Source of the DNA: Archivesica marissinica
Taxonomy: Eukaryota > Mollusca > Bivalvia > Venerida > Vesicomyidae
Assembly: GCA_014843695.1 (NCBI GenBank)
Contig: CM026404.1
Coordinates: forward strand, 80,112,847 to 80,176,846
Length of the DNA stretch: 64,000 nucleotides
Reading direction: 5' to 3'
Of this stretch, positions 1 to 11,324 are shown one piece after another. The first letter of the stretch is position 1. The number at the start of each line of letters is the position of its first letter. Both the position numbers and the translations under genes were made by a program. Below the pieces are notes generated by a model, which worked only from the letters and a program-made list of their open reading frames with translations, was not told the origin of the DNA and did not search any database.

Positions 1-119
1 ATAGGAAATGGAATGTCCACCCAACACTGGCTCCTTGTTCCATAATTACAAGAGTTTGGATGGAAGATGGAAATATTGGATTCCCAGAACATGCCCTATG
101 ACGCCTTTGGGTTGAGAAC
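1..119. other. Non-repetitive left flank
   Basis: Unique-looking sequence at the window edge, ahead of the first tandem array. No coding signal or repeat was recognised. Confidence 0.6.
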
Positions 120-691
120 CTACTCCCACCGAGGTTTGAAATGGGGAAGCCATATTCCCACCGAGGCTTGACAGAGGGAAGCCATATTCCCACCGAGGCT
201 TGACACAGGGAAGCCATATTCCCACCGAGGCTTGACACAGGGAAGCCATATTCCCACCGAGGCTTGACACAGGGAAGCCATATTCCCACCGAGGCTTGAC
301 AGAGGGAAGCCATATTCCCACCGAGGCTTGACACAGGGAAGCCATATTCCCACCGAGGCTTGGCAGAGGGAAGCCATATTCCCACCGAGGCTTGACACAG
401 GGAAGCCATATTCCCACCGAGGCTTGACAGAGGGAAGCCATATTCCCACCGAGGCTTGACAGAGGGAAGCCATATTCCCACCAAGGCTTGGCAGAGGGAA
501 GCCATATTCCCACCGAGGCTTGACAGAGGGAAGCCATATTCCCACCGAGGCTTGACAGAGGGAAGCCATATTCCCACCGAGGCTTGACAGAGGGAAGCCA
601 TATTCCCACCGAGGCTTAACACAGGGAAGCCATATTCCCACCGAGGCTTGACACAGGGAAACCATATTCCCACCGAGGCTTGGCAGAGGGA
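120..691. repeat. 32-bp minisatellite array (about 18 copies)
   Basis: Head-to-tail array with a 32-bp period, recognised by the recurring core CATATTCCCACCGAGGCTTG. Units differ mainly at ACAC versus AGAG and TTGACA versus TTGGCA. The outermost units are degenerate (the first has GAGGTTTGAAAT). Open frames of 181-187 codons cross it because three 32-bp units equal 32 codons and the unit has no stop in the minus frames. The resulting peptide simply cycles through three translations of one unit, so I do not call it a gene. Confidence 0.95.
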
Positions 692-1093
692 GAGTTCATA
701 ACCCATTACACAATCTTAAGAAGAATAGATAATGCATTTAGCATCCTGGCCCAGAGATGGCAGCTACTACCGACTACAATGATGCAATCTTAGTGGACGT
801 AGTAAGAACGCATTGCACGCAGTGAGAACCTGGCATGCCGAGATGTAGTACAAACTTGAAAACTGAAAATGTTTCGTATTTGACCACGTCACCGCTGCGT
901 CACGCAATCAAACTTTTCATGACATAGTGGGGTCTTCATTTGGTGTGATGAACCATTGTCAAATCAATTCCGAAAACATATTTTGGACAATTATTTAAAA
1001 TATTCTCTTGCTCTCTTTGAAATAAAAAGTGTTAAAAATAATAATATTGCAGGAGATTACTGTTACACGACGGTCTGTGTTTTTTGAATAGTC
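692..1093. other. Non-repetitive spacer
   Basis: About 400 bp of AT-rich, apparently unique DNA between the 32-bp and 40-bp arrays. Frames are short and interrupted, and no RNA gene or mobile-element end was recognised. Confidence 0.6.
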
Positions 1094-4000
1094 AGTGTAG
1101 GCAGATAGTTAGCAAATGTGTCTATGGCAGGGAAGTGTAAGCAGATAGTTAACACATGTTACTATAGCAGGGAAGTGTAGGCAGATAGTTAGCAAATGTT
1201 ACTATGGCAGGGAAGTGTAAGCAGATAGTTAACACATGTTACTATGGCAGGGAAGTGTAGGCAGATAGTTAGCAAATGTTACTATGGCAGGGAAGTGTAG
1301 GCAGATAGTTAACAAATGTTACTATGGCAGGGAAGTGTAGGCAGATAGTTAGCAAATGTTACTATGGCAGGGAAGTGTAGGCAGATAGTTAGCAAATGTT
1401 ACTATGGCAGGGAAGTGTAAGCAGATAGTTAACAAATGTTACTATGGCAGGGAAGTGTAGGCAGATAGTTAGCAAATGTGTATATGGCAGGGAAGTGTAG
1501 GCAGATAGATAGCAAATGTTACTATGGCAGGGAAGTGTAGGAAGATAGCTATCAAATGTTACTATGGCAGGGAAGTGTAGGCAGATAGCTAGCAAATGTT
1601 ACTATGGCAGGGAAGTGTAGGCAGATAGTTAGCAAATGTTACTATGGCAGTGAAGTGTAGGCAGATAGTTAGCAAATGTTACTATGGCAGGGAGGTGTAG
1701 GCAGATAGTTAGCAAATGTGTATATGGCAGTGAAGTGTAGGCAGATAGCTAGCAAATGTTACTATGGCAGGGAATGTGGGGGAAGTGTAGGCAGATAGTT
1801 AGCAAATGTTACTATGGCAGGGAAGTGTAGGCAGATAGTTAGCAAATGTTACTATGGCAGGGAAGTGTAGGCAGATAGTTAGCAAATGTTACTATGGCAG
1901 GGAAGTGTAGGCAGATAGTTAGCAAATGTTATTATGGCAGGGAAGTGTAGGCAGGGAAGTGTAGGGAGATAGTTAGCAAATGTTACTATGGCAGGGAAGT
2001 GTAAGCAGATAGTTAACACATGTTACTATGGCAGGGAAGTGTAGGCAGATAGTTAGCAAATGTTACTATGGCAGGGAAGTGTAGGCAGATAGTTAGCAAA
2101 TGTGTCTATGGCAGGGAAGTGTAGGCAGATAGTTAGCAAATGTTACTATGGCAGGGAAGTGTAGGCAGATAGCTAGCAAATGTTCTATGGCAGGGAAGTG
2201 TAGGCATATAGTTAGCAAATGTTACTATGGCAGTGAAGTGTAGGCAGATAGTTAGCAAATGTTACTATGGCAGGGAAGTGTAGGCAGATAGTTAGCAAAT
2301 GTTACTATGGCAGGGAAGTGTAGGCAGATAGTTAGCAAATGTTACTATGGCAGGGAAGTGTAGGCAGATAGTTAGCAAATGTTACTATGGCAGGGAAGTG
2401 TAGGCAGATAGTTAGCAAATGTGTATATGGCAGGGAAGTGTAGGCAGATAGCTAGCAAATGTTATATGGCAGGGAAGTGTAGGCAGGGAAGTGTAGGCAG
2501 ATAGTTAGCAAATGTTACTATGGCAGGGAAGTGTAGGAAGATAGTTAGCAAATGTTACTATGGCAGGGAAGTGTAGGCAGATAGTTAGCAAATGTTACTA
2601 TGGCAGGGAAGTGTAGGCAGATAGTTAGCAAATGTTATTATGGCAGGGAAGTGTAGGCAGGAAAGTGTAGGCAGATAGTTAGCAAATGTTACTATGGCAG
2701 GGAAGTGTAGGCAGATAGTTAGCAAATGTTACTATGGCAGGGAAGTGTAGGCAGATATATAGCAAATGTTACTATGGCAGGGAAGTGTAGGCAGATAGTT
2801 AGCAAATGTTGCTATGGCAGGGAAGTGTAGGCACATAGCAAGCAAATGTTACACTATGGCAGGGAAGTGTAGGCAGATAGTTAGCAAATGTGTCTATGGC
2901 AGGGAAGTGTAGGCAGATAGTTAGCAAATGTTACTATGGCAGGGAAGTGTAGGCAGATAGTTAGCAAATGTTACACTATGGCAGGGAAGTGTAGGTAGAT
3001 AGTTAGCAAATGTTACTATGGCAGGGAAGTGTAGGAAGATAGTTAGCAAATGTTACTATGGCAGGGAAGTGTAGGCAGATAGTTAACAAATGTTACTATG
3101 GCAGGGAAGTGTAGGCAGATAGTTAGCAAATGTTACTATGGCAGGGAGGTGTAGGCAGGGAAGTGTAGGCAGATAGTTAGCAAATGTTACACTATGGCAG
3201 GGAAGTGTAGGAAGATAGTTAGCAAATGTGTCTATGGCAGGGAAGTGTAGGCAGCTAGATAGCAAATGTTACTATGGACGGGAAGTGTAGGCAGATAGCT
3301 AGCAAATGTTACTATGGCAGTGAAGTGTAGGCAGATAGTTAGCAAATGTTACTATGGCAGGGAAGTGTAGGCAGATAGTTAGCAAATGTTACTATGGCAG
3401 GGAAGTGTAGGCAGATTGTTAGCAAATGTTACTATGGCAGTGAAGTGTAGGCAGATAGTTAGCAAATGTTACTATGGCAGGGAAGTGTAGGCAGATAGTT
3501 AGCAAATGTGTATATGGCAGGGAAGTGTAGGCAGATAGCTAGCAAATGTTATTATGGCAGGGAAGTGTAGGCAGGGAAGTGTAGGCAGATAGTTAGCAAA
3601 TGTTACTATGGCAGGGAAGTGTAAGCAGATAGTTAACACATGTTACTATGGCAGGGAAGTGTAGGCAGATAGTTAGCAAATGTTACTATGGCAGTGAAAT
3701 GTAGGCAGATAGTTAGCAAATGTTACTATGGCAGGGAAGTGTAGGCAGATAGTTAGCAAATGTGTCTATGGCAGGGAAGTGTAGGCAGCTAGATAGCAAA
3801 TGTTACTATGGCAGGGAAGTGTAGGCAGATAATGTGTCTATGGCAGGGAAGTGTAGGCAGATAGTTAGCAAATGTTACTATGGCAGTGAAGTGTAGGCAG
3901 ATAGTTAGCAAATGTTACTATGGCAGGGAAGTGTAGGCAGATAGTTAGCAAATGTTACTATGGCAGGGAAGTGTAGGCAGATTGTTAGCAAATGTTACTA

Positions 4001-5929
4001 TGGCAGGGAAGTGTAGGCAGATAGTTAGCAAATGTGTATATGGCAGGGAAGTGTAGGCAGATAGTTAGCAAATGTGTATATGGCAGGGAAGTGTAGGCAG
4101 GGAAGTGTAGGCAGATAGTTAGCAAATGTTACTATAGCAGGGAAGTGTAGGCAGATAGTTAGCAAATGTTACTATGGCAGGGAAGTGTAGGCAGATAGTT
4201 AGCAAATGTTGCTATGGCAGGGAAGTGTAGGCAGATAGCAAGCACATGTTACACTATGGCAGGGAAGTGTAGGCAGATAGCTAGCAAATGTTACTATGGC
4301 AGGGAAGTGTAGGCAGATAGCTAGCAAATGTTACACTATGGCAAGGAAGTGTAGGCAGAGAGCTAGCAAATGTTACACTATGGCAGGGAAGTGTAGGCAG
4401 ATAGCTAGCAAATGTTACTATGGCAGGGAAGTGTAGGCAGATAGCTAGCAAATGTTACACTATGGCAGGGAAGTGTAGGCAGATAGCTAGCAAATGTTTC
4501 ACTATGGCAGGGAAGTGTAGGCAGATAGCAAGCAAATGTTACACTATGGCAGGGAAGTGTAGGCAGGGAAGTGTAGGCAGATAGCTAGCAAATGTTACTA
4601 TGGCAGGGAAGTGTAGGCAGATAGCTAGAAAATGTTACACTATGGCATGGAAGTGTAGGCAGATAGTTAGCAAATGTTACTATGGCAGGGAGGTGTAGGC
4701 AGATAGTTAGCAAATGTTACTATGGCAGGGAAGTGTAGGCAGATAGTTAGCAAATGTTACTATAGCAGGGAAGTGTAGGCAGATAGTTAGCAAATGTTAC
4801 TATGGCAGGGAAGTGTAGGCAGATAGTTAGCAAATGTTACTATGGCAGGGAAGTGTAGGCAGATAGTTAGCAAATGTTACTATGGCAAGGAAGTGTAGGC
4901 AGGGAAGTGTAGGCAGATAGTTAGCAAATGTTACTATGGCAGGGAAGTGTAGGCAGATAGTTAGCAAATGTTACTATGGCAGGGAAGTGTAGGCAGATAG
5001 TTAGCAAATGTTACTATGGCAGGGAAGTGTAGGCAGATAGTTAGCAAATGTTACTATGGCAGGGAAGTGTAGGCAGATAGTTAGCAAATGTTACTATGGC
5101 AGGGAAGTGTAGGCAGATAGTTAGCAAATGTTACTATGGCAGGGAAGTGTAGGCAGATAGTTAGCAAATGTTACTATGGCAGGGAAGTGTAGGCAGATAG
5201 TTAGCAAATGTTACTATGGCAGGGAAGTGTAGGCAGGGAAGTGTAGGCAGATAGTTAGCAAATGTTACTATGGCAGGGAAGTGTAGGCAGATAGTTAGCA
5301 AATGTTACACTATGGCAGGGAAGTGTAGGCAGATAGTTAGCAAATGTTACTATGGCAGGGAAGTGTAGGCAGATAGTTAGCAAATGTTACTATGGCAGGG
5401 AAGTGTAGGCAGATAGTTAGCAAATGTTACTATGGCAGGGAAGTGTAGGCAGGGAAGTGTAGGCAGATAGTTAGCAAATGTTACTATGGCAGGGAAGTGT
5501 AGGCAGATAGTTAGCAAATGTTACTATGGCAGGGAAGTGTAGGCAGATAGTTAGCAAATGTTACTATGGCAGGGAAGTGTAGGCAGATAGTTAGCAAATG
5601 TTACTATGGCAGTGAAGTGTAGGCAGATAGTTAGCAAATGTTTCTATGGCAGGGAAGTGTAGGCAGATAGTTAGCAAATGTTACTATGGCAGGGAAGTGT
5701 AGGCAGATAGTTAGCAAATGTTACTATAGCAGGGAAGTGTAGGCAGGGAAGTGTAGGCAGATAGTTAGCAAATGTTACTATAGCAGGGAAGTGTAGGCAG
5801 GGAAGTGTAGGCAGATAGTTAGCAAATGTTACTATGGCACGGAAGTGTAGGCAGATAGTTAGCAAATGTTACTATGGCAGGGAAGTGTAGGCAGATAGTT
5901 AGCAAATGTTACTATGGCAGGGAAGTGTA
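1094..5929. repeat. 40-bp satellite array (about 120 copies)
   Basis: Head-to-tail 40-bp units, tracked by the core GCAGATAGTTAGCAAATGTT. Common variants are GTGTCTATGG or GTGTATATGG in place of GTTACTATGG, TAGCTAGC in place of TAGTTAGC, and a 2-bp gain (TTACACTATGG). Roughly a dozen units carry an extra 14-bp segment that duplicates GCAGGGAAGTGTAG (for example near 1950, 2480, 3155, 3570, 4095, 4565, 4905, 5235, 5450, 5740 and 5790). The array ends abruptly at 5929. The short minus-strand frames within it (60-68 codons) are repeat artefacts. Confidence 0.96.
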
Positions 5930-6590
5930 TTAGTGAGATTATTTTTCTTTATTTTAGAAATATTCTTAGAAATATATCGGTGTTTTTTTCTCTCCATGTT
6001 TTTTACTACATGTTGTGTTTTATTGTGATGTGTATATTATTACGCAATGTGCAAGAAAGTTTTCATAGTGATCTCGATCGTAACTCGCATTGTGTGTTTC
6101 CTGTAAGAGTTATGAGTATATATATATAACACGGGTAGGGAGTGCTTTCACAGCACGGAAACTACCAGTGATAGGTGTACAGGGTAATTATTGGGGATTA
6201 TGCAAGTGGAAGGACCAGTCGGTGGCATGGTGAGCATCCAATCATATGCTTAATAATAGCGATGAATTTTATGTTAAAAATCTCATTTTCGGCAGTTTCC
6301 ATTCAACAATACTTTCAAATAAATTTGTGAATACAGGCATTATTTTAAAAAGTATTTTTAGGGGGGTGGGGTGGAGGGTAAATTTGCGAATACGAGCAAC
6401 AAAATAATTATTTTTCAATTAAATAAATTGATAATGGAAAGTTCCATTGTGTGATCCCCATGCCATATCCTGTAGTAGTGGACACTAGGTGCTCAGTATA
6501 CACAATGTGTTTTATCTCTTTCAGAACCTGTCAAAGAAGTGCAGCAGGTGGTTGCTTAATATGGGTCAAATACACAATAGAATAAGGGTT
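5930..6590. other. AT-rich spacer, no gene recognised
   Basis: Unique-looking DNA. A 71-codon plus-strand frame starts inside the last satellite unit and runs to 6129. It is hydrophobic and low in complexity, and it resembles nothing I know. A (TA)n stretch sits at 6119-6128. A G-rich tract lies at 6361-6378, between two similar 19-bp words (AAATTTGTGAATAC and AAATTTGCGAATAC). Confidence 0.5.
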
Positions 6591-6845
6591 AATGCAGGTT
6601 TAGTTTATACAAATTTATTTTAGCTCGATTGCGAAACAAGTTATTTCAACTTATATAAATCACTCTCGAGACCTCATTCCTGATGGAATCCATCGCCACG
6701 AGGGAGAGAGAAGAGGCAACGTGGAATTTAAATGCCTTGCCTAAGGGCACAATCGTAACGGCTCCAGTGGGGCTCGAACTCCGGACCTTTCGCACCTGAA
6801 GCGACCGCGCATCCACTGCGCTATCACGACTTCCAATGCAGGTTT
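6591..6845 (-). mobile_element. SINE family A, copy 1 (tRNA-headed, with TSD)
   Basis: Full-length tRNA-derived SINE of about 233 bp (6602-6834), read on the minus strand. Its 5' end resembles a tRNA: a box-A-like TAGCGCAGTGGATGCG and a box-B-like GGAGTTCGAGCCC. The body follows, with a conserved 3' end containing TCGCAATCGAGCTAAAATAA. The perfect 11-bp direct repeat AATGCAGGTTT flanks it at 6591-6601 and 6835-6845, the mark of target-primed insertion. Two more copies lie at 33988 and 53151. A minus-strand 73-codon frame across it is not a gene. Confidence 0.88.
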
Positions 6846-6918
6846 GAATGTACACACGGTTATTCATTATAAATAATGACCCCCCTCATACAGAGGGTTA
6901 TTATAATCTTTCATATAT

Positions 6919-7164
6919 TTAACCCTTTCAACCCCACAGGCCTCTAAATAGGCTTATGAAAAGAGTAGATCCAGATGAGCCGGCTCGTAACGAGCTGTCT
7001 CATCAGAATCTGCACCTTTTTGCCAGTAATAATTATTACTATTTTTATATAAAATTACCCATTTTGATAAATGAACTGGTCCAAATGTAATTTTCTTATT
7101 AATTTATTGGTCTGAAAATATCACGCACCAGTCCATGTCAGTTACTTGGGGTTGAAAGGGTTAA
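6919..7164 (+). mobile_element. piggyBac-like MITE, copy 1
   Basis: Non-autonomous DNA element of 246 bp including TTAA at both ends (6919-6922 and 7161-7164). The termini are inverted: the left begins CCCTTTCAACCCCA and the right ends TTGGGGTTGAAAGGG. TTAA targets plus CCC/GGG termini are the signature of the piggyBac superfamily, so that assignment rests on the ends alone. The left half contains an imperfect palindrome with arms of about 25 bp, centred near GGCTCGTAACGAGC. It has no coding capacity. Three further copies lie in this window. Confidence 0.85.
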
Positions 7165-7972
7165 AGAATATATTTAAAGAATAACGTATGTAAAATGCAC
7201 TATGCAACAACTGTTGTCTTACATAGCAGTGCGTTCCAAATGTACACGGAGCGTGTGCAGTGAACCGATTCAGGATAGTCGTACGGTGGCTGGATCCTTC
7301 CCTCGATTGAGAGATGTGGTCATTTTATTCCATTACAAATCGTAAAAAATCTATGCCAAAAGTCAATATTACTTTTATCACATTTCTGGAATATACGGTA
7401 ACCAATGACGATAACAAAGAAAAGCAAGTTCAAAGTTGGTAATAACTAGTCTGAATGATAAATTATATGAAATATACATTCTGTAACAATTTACTCGTAA
7501 ACATCTTAGTCTGTGTTATTTGAACAAGTCGGCAACCACCTCTTTCAGTAGTTCCATACACTGGATGATGATAAGTATGGGTTTTTAAATTACCATATAC
7601 AATTTAGTTGTGATATTTTCGTATGGGACCGGTTTTGTCAGTGTATTCTGAGCATCTTAACTAGTTATATTTAGTATGTAGATGTGTTGCTCCAATTAGA
7701 AGCTAATGAAGACCTGAAACCATTTATTCCTGGAATTGGATATACAGTCAACCATGCCAGCCAAGGGAATCGCAGGATATACATATGTTTGACTGTATTT
7801 ATCAAGGGGGGGTTCTATGTGAAACAACAAAATGGTTGTTCCCCTATAATAATCACCCTGCAAATGACTGAAAATACTATATTGCTCTATACACAAGAAA
7901 GATTAGTTTAAACCAGCTGTCTAGCAATGTGGTGGAATTTTCACCAGGGTATATGGTATTATAAGTACCACA
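7165..7972. other. Spacer between two MITE copies
   Basis: About 800 bp between two copies of the same MITE. Overlapping 75-codon (plus) and 66-codon (minus) frames at 7684-7911 show no family resemblance, and both cross a small mariner-like repeat, so I do not call them genes. Nothing else was recognised. Confidence 0.5.
7743..7797. mobile_element. Short mariner-like inverted-repeat element
   Basis: A 55-bp segment with inverted ends: TACAGTCAAC at the left and GTTTGACTGTA at the right. The interior GCCAAGGGAATCGCAG nearly matches the sequence next to the same terminus at 53460. TA dinucleotides bound CAGTCAA-type termini, as expected for a Tc1/mariner-type MITE. The class is inferred from the ends only. 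Confidence 0.45.
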
Positions 7973-8218
7973 TTAACCCTTTCAGCCCCACAGGCCTCTA
8001 AATAGGCTTATGAAAAGTGTAGATCCAGATGAGCCGGCTCGTAACGAGCCGTCTCATCAGGATCTGCACTTTTTTGCCAGTAATAATTATTACTATTTTT
8101 AGATAAAATTTCCCATTTTGATAAATGAACTGGTCCAAATGTAATTTTCTTATTAATTTATTGGTCTAAAAATAGCATGCACCAGTCCATGTCAGTTACT
8201 TGGGGTTGAAAGGGTTAA
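7973..8218 (+). mobile_element. piggyBac-like MITE, copy 2
   Basis: Second 246-bp copy, bounded by TTAA at 7973-7976 and 8215-8218 and in the same orientation as copy 1. It is nearly identical to copy 1, including the inner palindrome, which is better preserved here (GAGCCGGCTCGTAACGAGCC). It sits about 145 bp left of the 23-kb satellite. Confidence 0.87.
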
Positions 8219-11200
8219 TTAAGAGCACCTAGTCAAAATGTTTTCCAATTAACAGAATCTATTTCATTTTTACTTTTATAATCTAGTTGTGCAATATATA
8301 CTTTTGTAATCTTGTTGTAGAAACAGAATAAAGACATTTCTTTATACACTATCCACTATTTTCCTTTGATCCCCATACAAGTAGTGCAGACTACTGGTTA
8401 GCCCCCCCCCCATACAAGTAGTGCATACTACTGGTTAGCCCCCATACAAGTAGTTCAGACTACTGGTTAGCCCCATACAAGTAGTTCAGACTACTGGTTA
8501 GCCCCATACATGTAGTGCATACTACTGGTTAGCCCCATACAAGTAGTGCAGACTACTGGTTAGACTTAGATCCCCATACAAGTAGTGCATACTACTGGTT
8601 AGCCCCATACAAGTAGTGCAGACTACTGGTTAGACTTAGATCCCCATACAAAGTAGTGCATACTACTGGATAGAGACCTTGATCCCCATACAAGTAGTGC
8701 ATACTACTGGTTAGAGACTTTGATCCCCATACAAGTAGTGCATACTGCTGGTTATACTTTGATCCCCATACAAGTAGTGCATACTACTAGTTAGAGACTT
8801 TGATCCCCATACAAGTAGTGCATACTACTGGTTAGACTTTGATCCACATACAAGTAGTGCATACTACTGGTTAGACTTTGATCCACATACAAGTAGTGCA
8901 TACTACTTGTTAGACTTTGATCCCCATACAAGTAGTGCATACTACTGGTTAGACTTTGATCCCCATACAAGTAGTGCATACTACTGGTTAGACTTTGATC
9001 CACATACAAGTAGTGCGTACTACTGGTTATACTTTGATCCACATACAAGTAGTGCATACTGCTGGTTTGAGACTTTGATCCCCATACAAGTAGTGCATAC
9101 TACTGGTTAGAGACTGATCCCCATACAAGTAGTGCATACTACTGGTTAGAGACTTTGATCCACATACAAGTAGTGCATACTACTGGTTAGAGACTTTGAT
9201 CCACATACAAGTAGTGCATACTACTTGTTAGCGACTTTGATCCCCATACAAGTAGTGCATACTACTGGTTAGAGACTTTGATCCACATACAAGTAGTGCA
9301 TACTACTGGTTAGAGACTTTGATCCACATACAAGTAGTGCATACTACTGTTTAGAGACCTTGATCCACATACAAGTAGTGCATACTACTGGTTAGAGACC
9401 TTGATCCCCATACAAGTAGTGCATACTACTGGTTAGACTTTGATCCCCATACAAGTAGTGCATACTACTGGTTAGACTTTGATCCACATACAAGTAGTGC
9501 ATACTACTGGTTAGACTTTGATCCACATACAAGTAGTGCATACTACTGGTTAGACTTTGATCCCCATACAAGTAGTGCATACTACTGGTTAGACTTTGAT
9601 CCACATACAAGTAGTGCATACTACTGGTTAGACTTTGATCCCCATACAAGTAGTGCATACTACTGGTTAGACTTTGATCCACATACAAGTAGTGCATACT
9701 ACTGGTTAGACTTTGATCCCCATACAAGTAGTGCATACTACTGGTTAGACTTTGATCCACATACAAGTAGTGCATACTACTGGTTAGACTTTGATCCACA
9801 TACAGTAGTGCATATCTGGTTAGACTGATCCCATACAAGTAGTGCATACTACTGGTTAGAGACTTTGATCCACATACAAGTAGTGCATACTACTTGTTAG
9901 CGACTTTGATCCCCATACAAGTAGTGCATACTACTGGTTAGAGACTTTGATCCACATACAAGTAGTGCATACTACTGGTTAGAGACTTTGATCCACATAC
10001 AAGTAGTGCATACTACTGTTTAGAGACCTTGATCCACATACAAGTAGTGCATACTACTGGTTAGACTTTGATCCACATACAAGTAGTGCATACTACTGGT
10101 TAGACTTTGATCCCCATACAAGTAGTGCATACTACTGGTTAGACTTTGATCCACATACAAGTAGTGCATACTGCTGGTTAGACTTTGATCCCCATACAAG
10201 TAGTGCATACTGCTGGTTAGACTTTGATCCCCATACAAGTAGTGCATACTACTGGTTAGAGACTTTGATCCACATACAAGTAGTGCATACTACTGGTTAG
10301 AGACTTTGACCCCCATACAAGTAGTGCATACTACTGGTTAGACTTTGATCCACATACAAGTAGTGCATACTACTGGTTAGACTTTGATCCCCATACAAGT
10401 AGTGCATACTACTGGTTAGAGACTTTGACCCCCATACAAGTAGTGCATACTACTAGTTAGAGACTTTGACCCCCATACAAGTAGTGCATACTACTAGTTA
10501 GAGACTTTGACCCCCATACAAGTAGTGCATACTACTGGTTAGAGACTTTGACCCCCATACAAGTAGTGCATACTACTAGTTAGAGACTTTGACCCCCATA
10601 CAAGTAGTGCATACTACTAGTTAGAGACTTTGATCCCCATACAAGTAGTGCATACTACTGGTTAGAGACTTTGACCCCCATACAAGTAGTGCATACTACT
10701 AGTTAGAGACTTTGATCCACATACAAGTAGTGCATACTACTGGTTAGACTTTGATCCACATACAAGTAGTGCATACTACTGGTTAGACTTTGATCCACAT
10801 ACAAGTAGTGCATACTACTGGTTAGACTTTGATCCCCATACAAGTAGTGCATACTACTGGTTAGACTTTGATCCCCATACAAGTAGTGCATACTACTGGT
10901 TAGACTTTGATCCCCATACAAGTAGTGCATACTACTGGTTAGACTTTGATCCCCATACAAGTAGTGCATACTACTGGTTAGACTTTGATCCCCATACAAG
11001 TAGTGCATACTACTGGTTAGACTTTGATCCACATACAAGTAGTGCATACTACTGGTTAGACTTTGATCCACATACAAGTAGTGCATACTACTGGTTAGCC
11101 ACATACTACTGGTTAGAGACTTTGATCCACATACAAGTAGTGCATACTACTGGTTAGAGACTTTGATCCCCATACAAGTAGTGCATACTACTGGTTAGAG

Positions 11201-11324
11201 ACTTTGATCCCCATACAAGTAGTGCATACTACTGGTTAGAGTTTGATCCACATACAAGTAGTGCATACTACTGGTTAGAGACTTTGATCCCCATACAAGT
11301 AGTGCATACTGCTGGTTAGACTTT

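Noticed and set aside
46..665. 181- and 187-codon frames over the 32-bp array
   Set aside because: Artefact of 3 x 32 bp equalling 32 codons with no stop.
6780..6834. Genuine tRNA genes at SINE heads (also near 33541, 33990, 53320, 60490)
   Set aside because: Box A and B are present but the acceptor stems do not pair well, and each is joined to a SINE body with target duplications.
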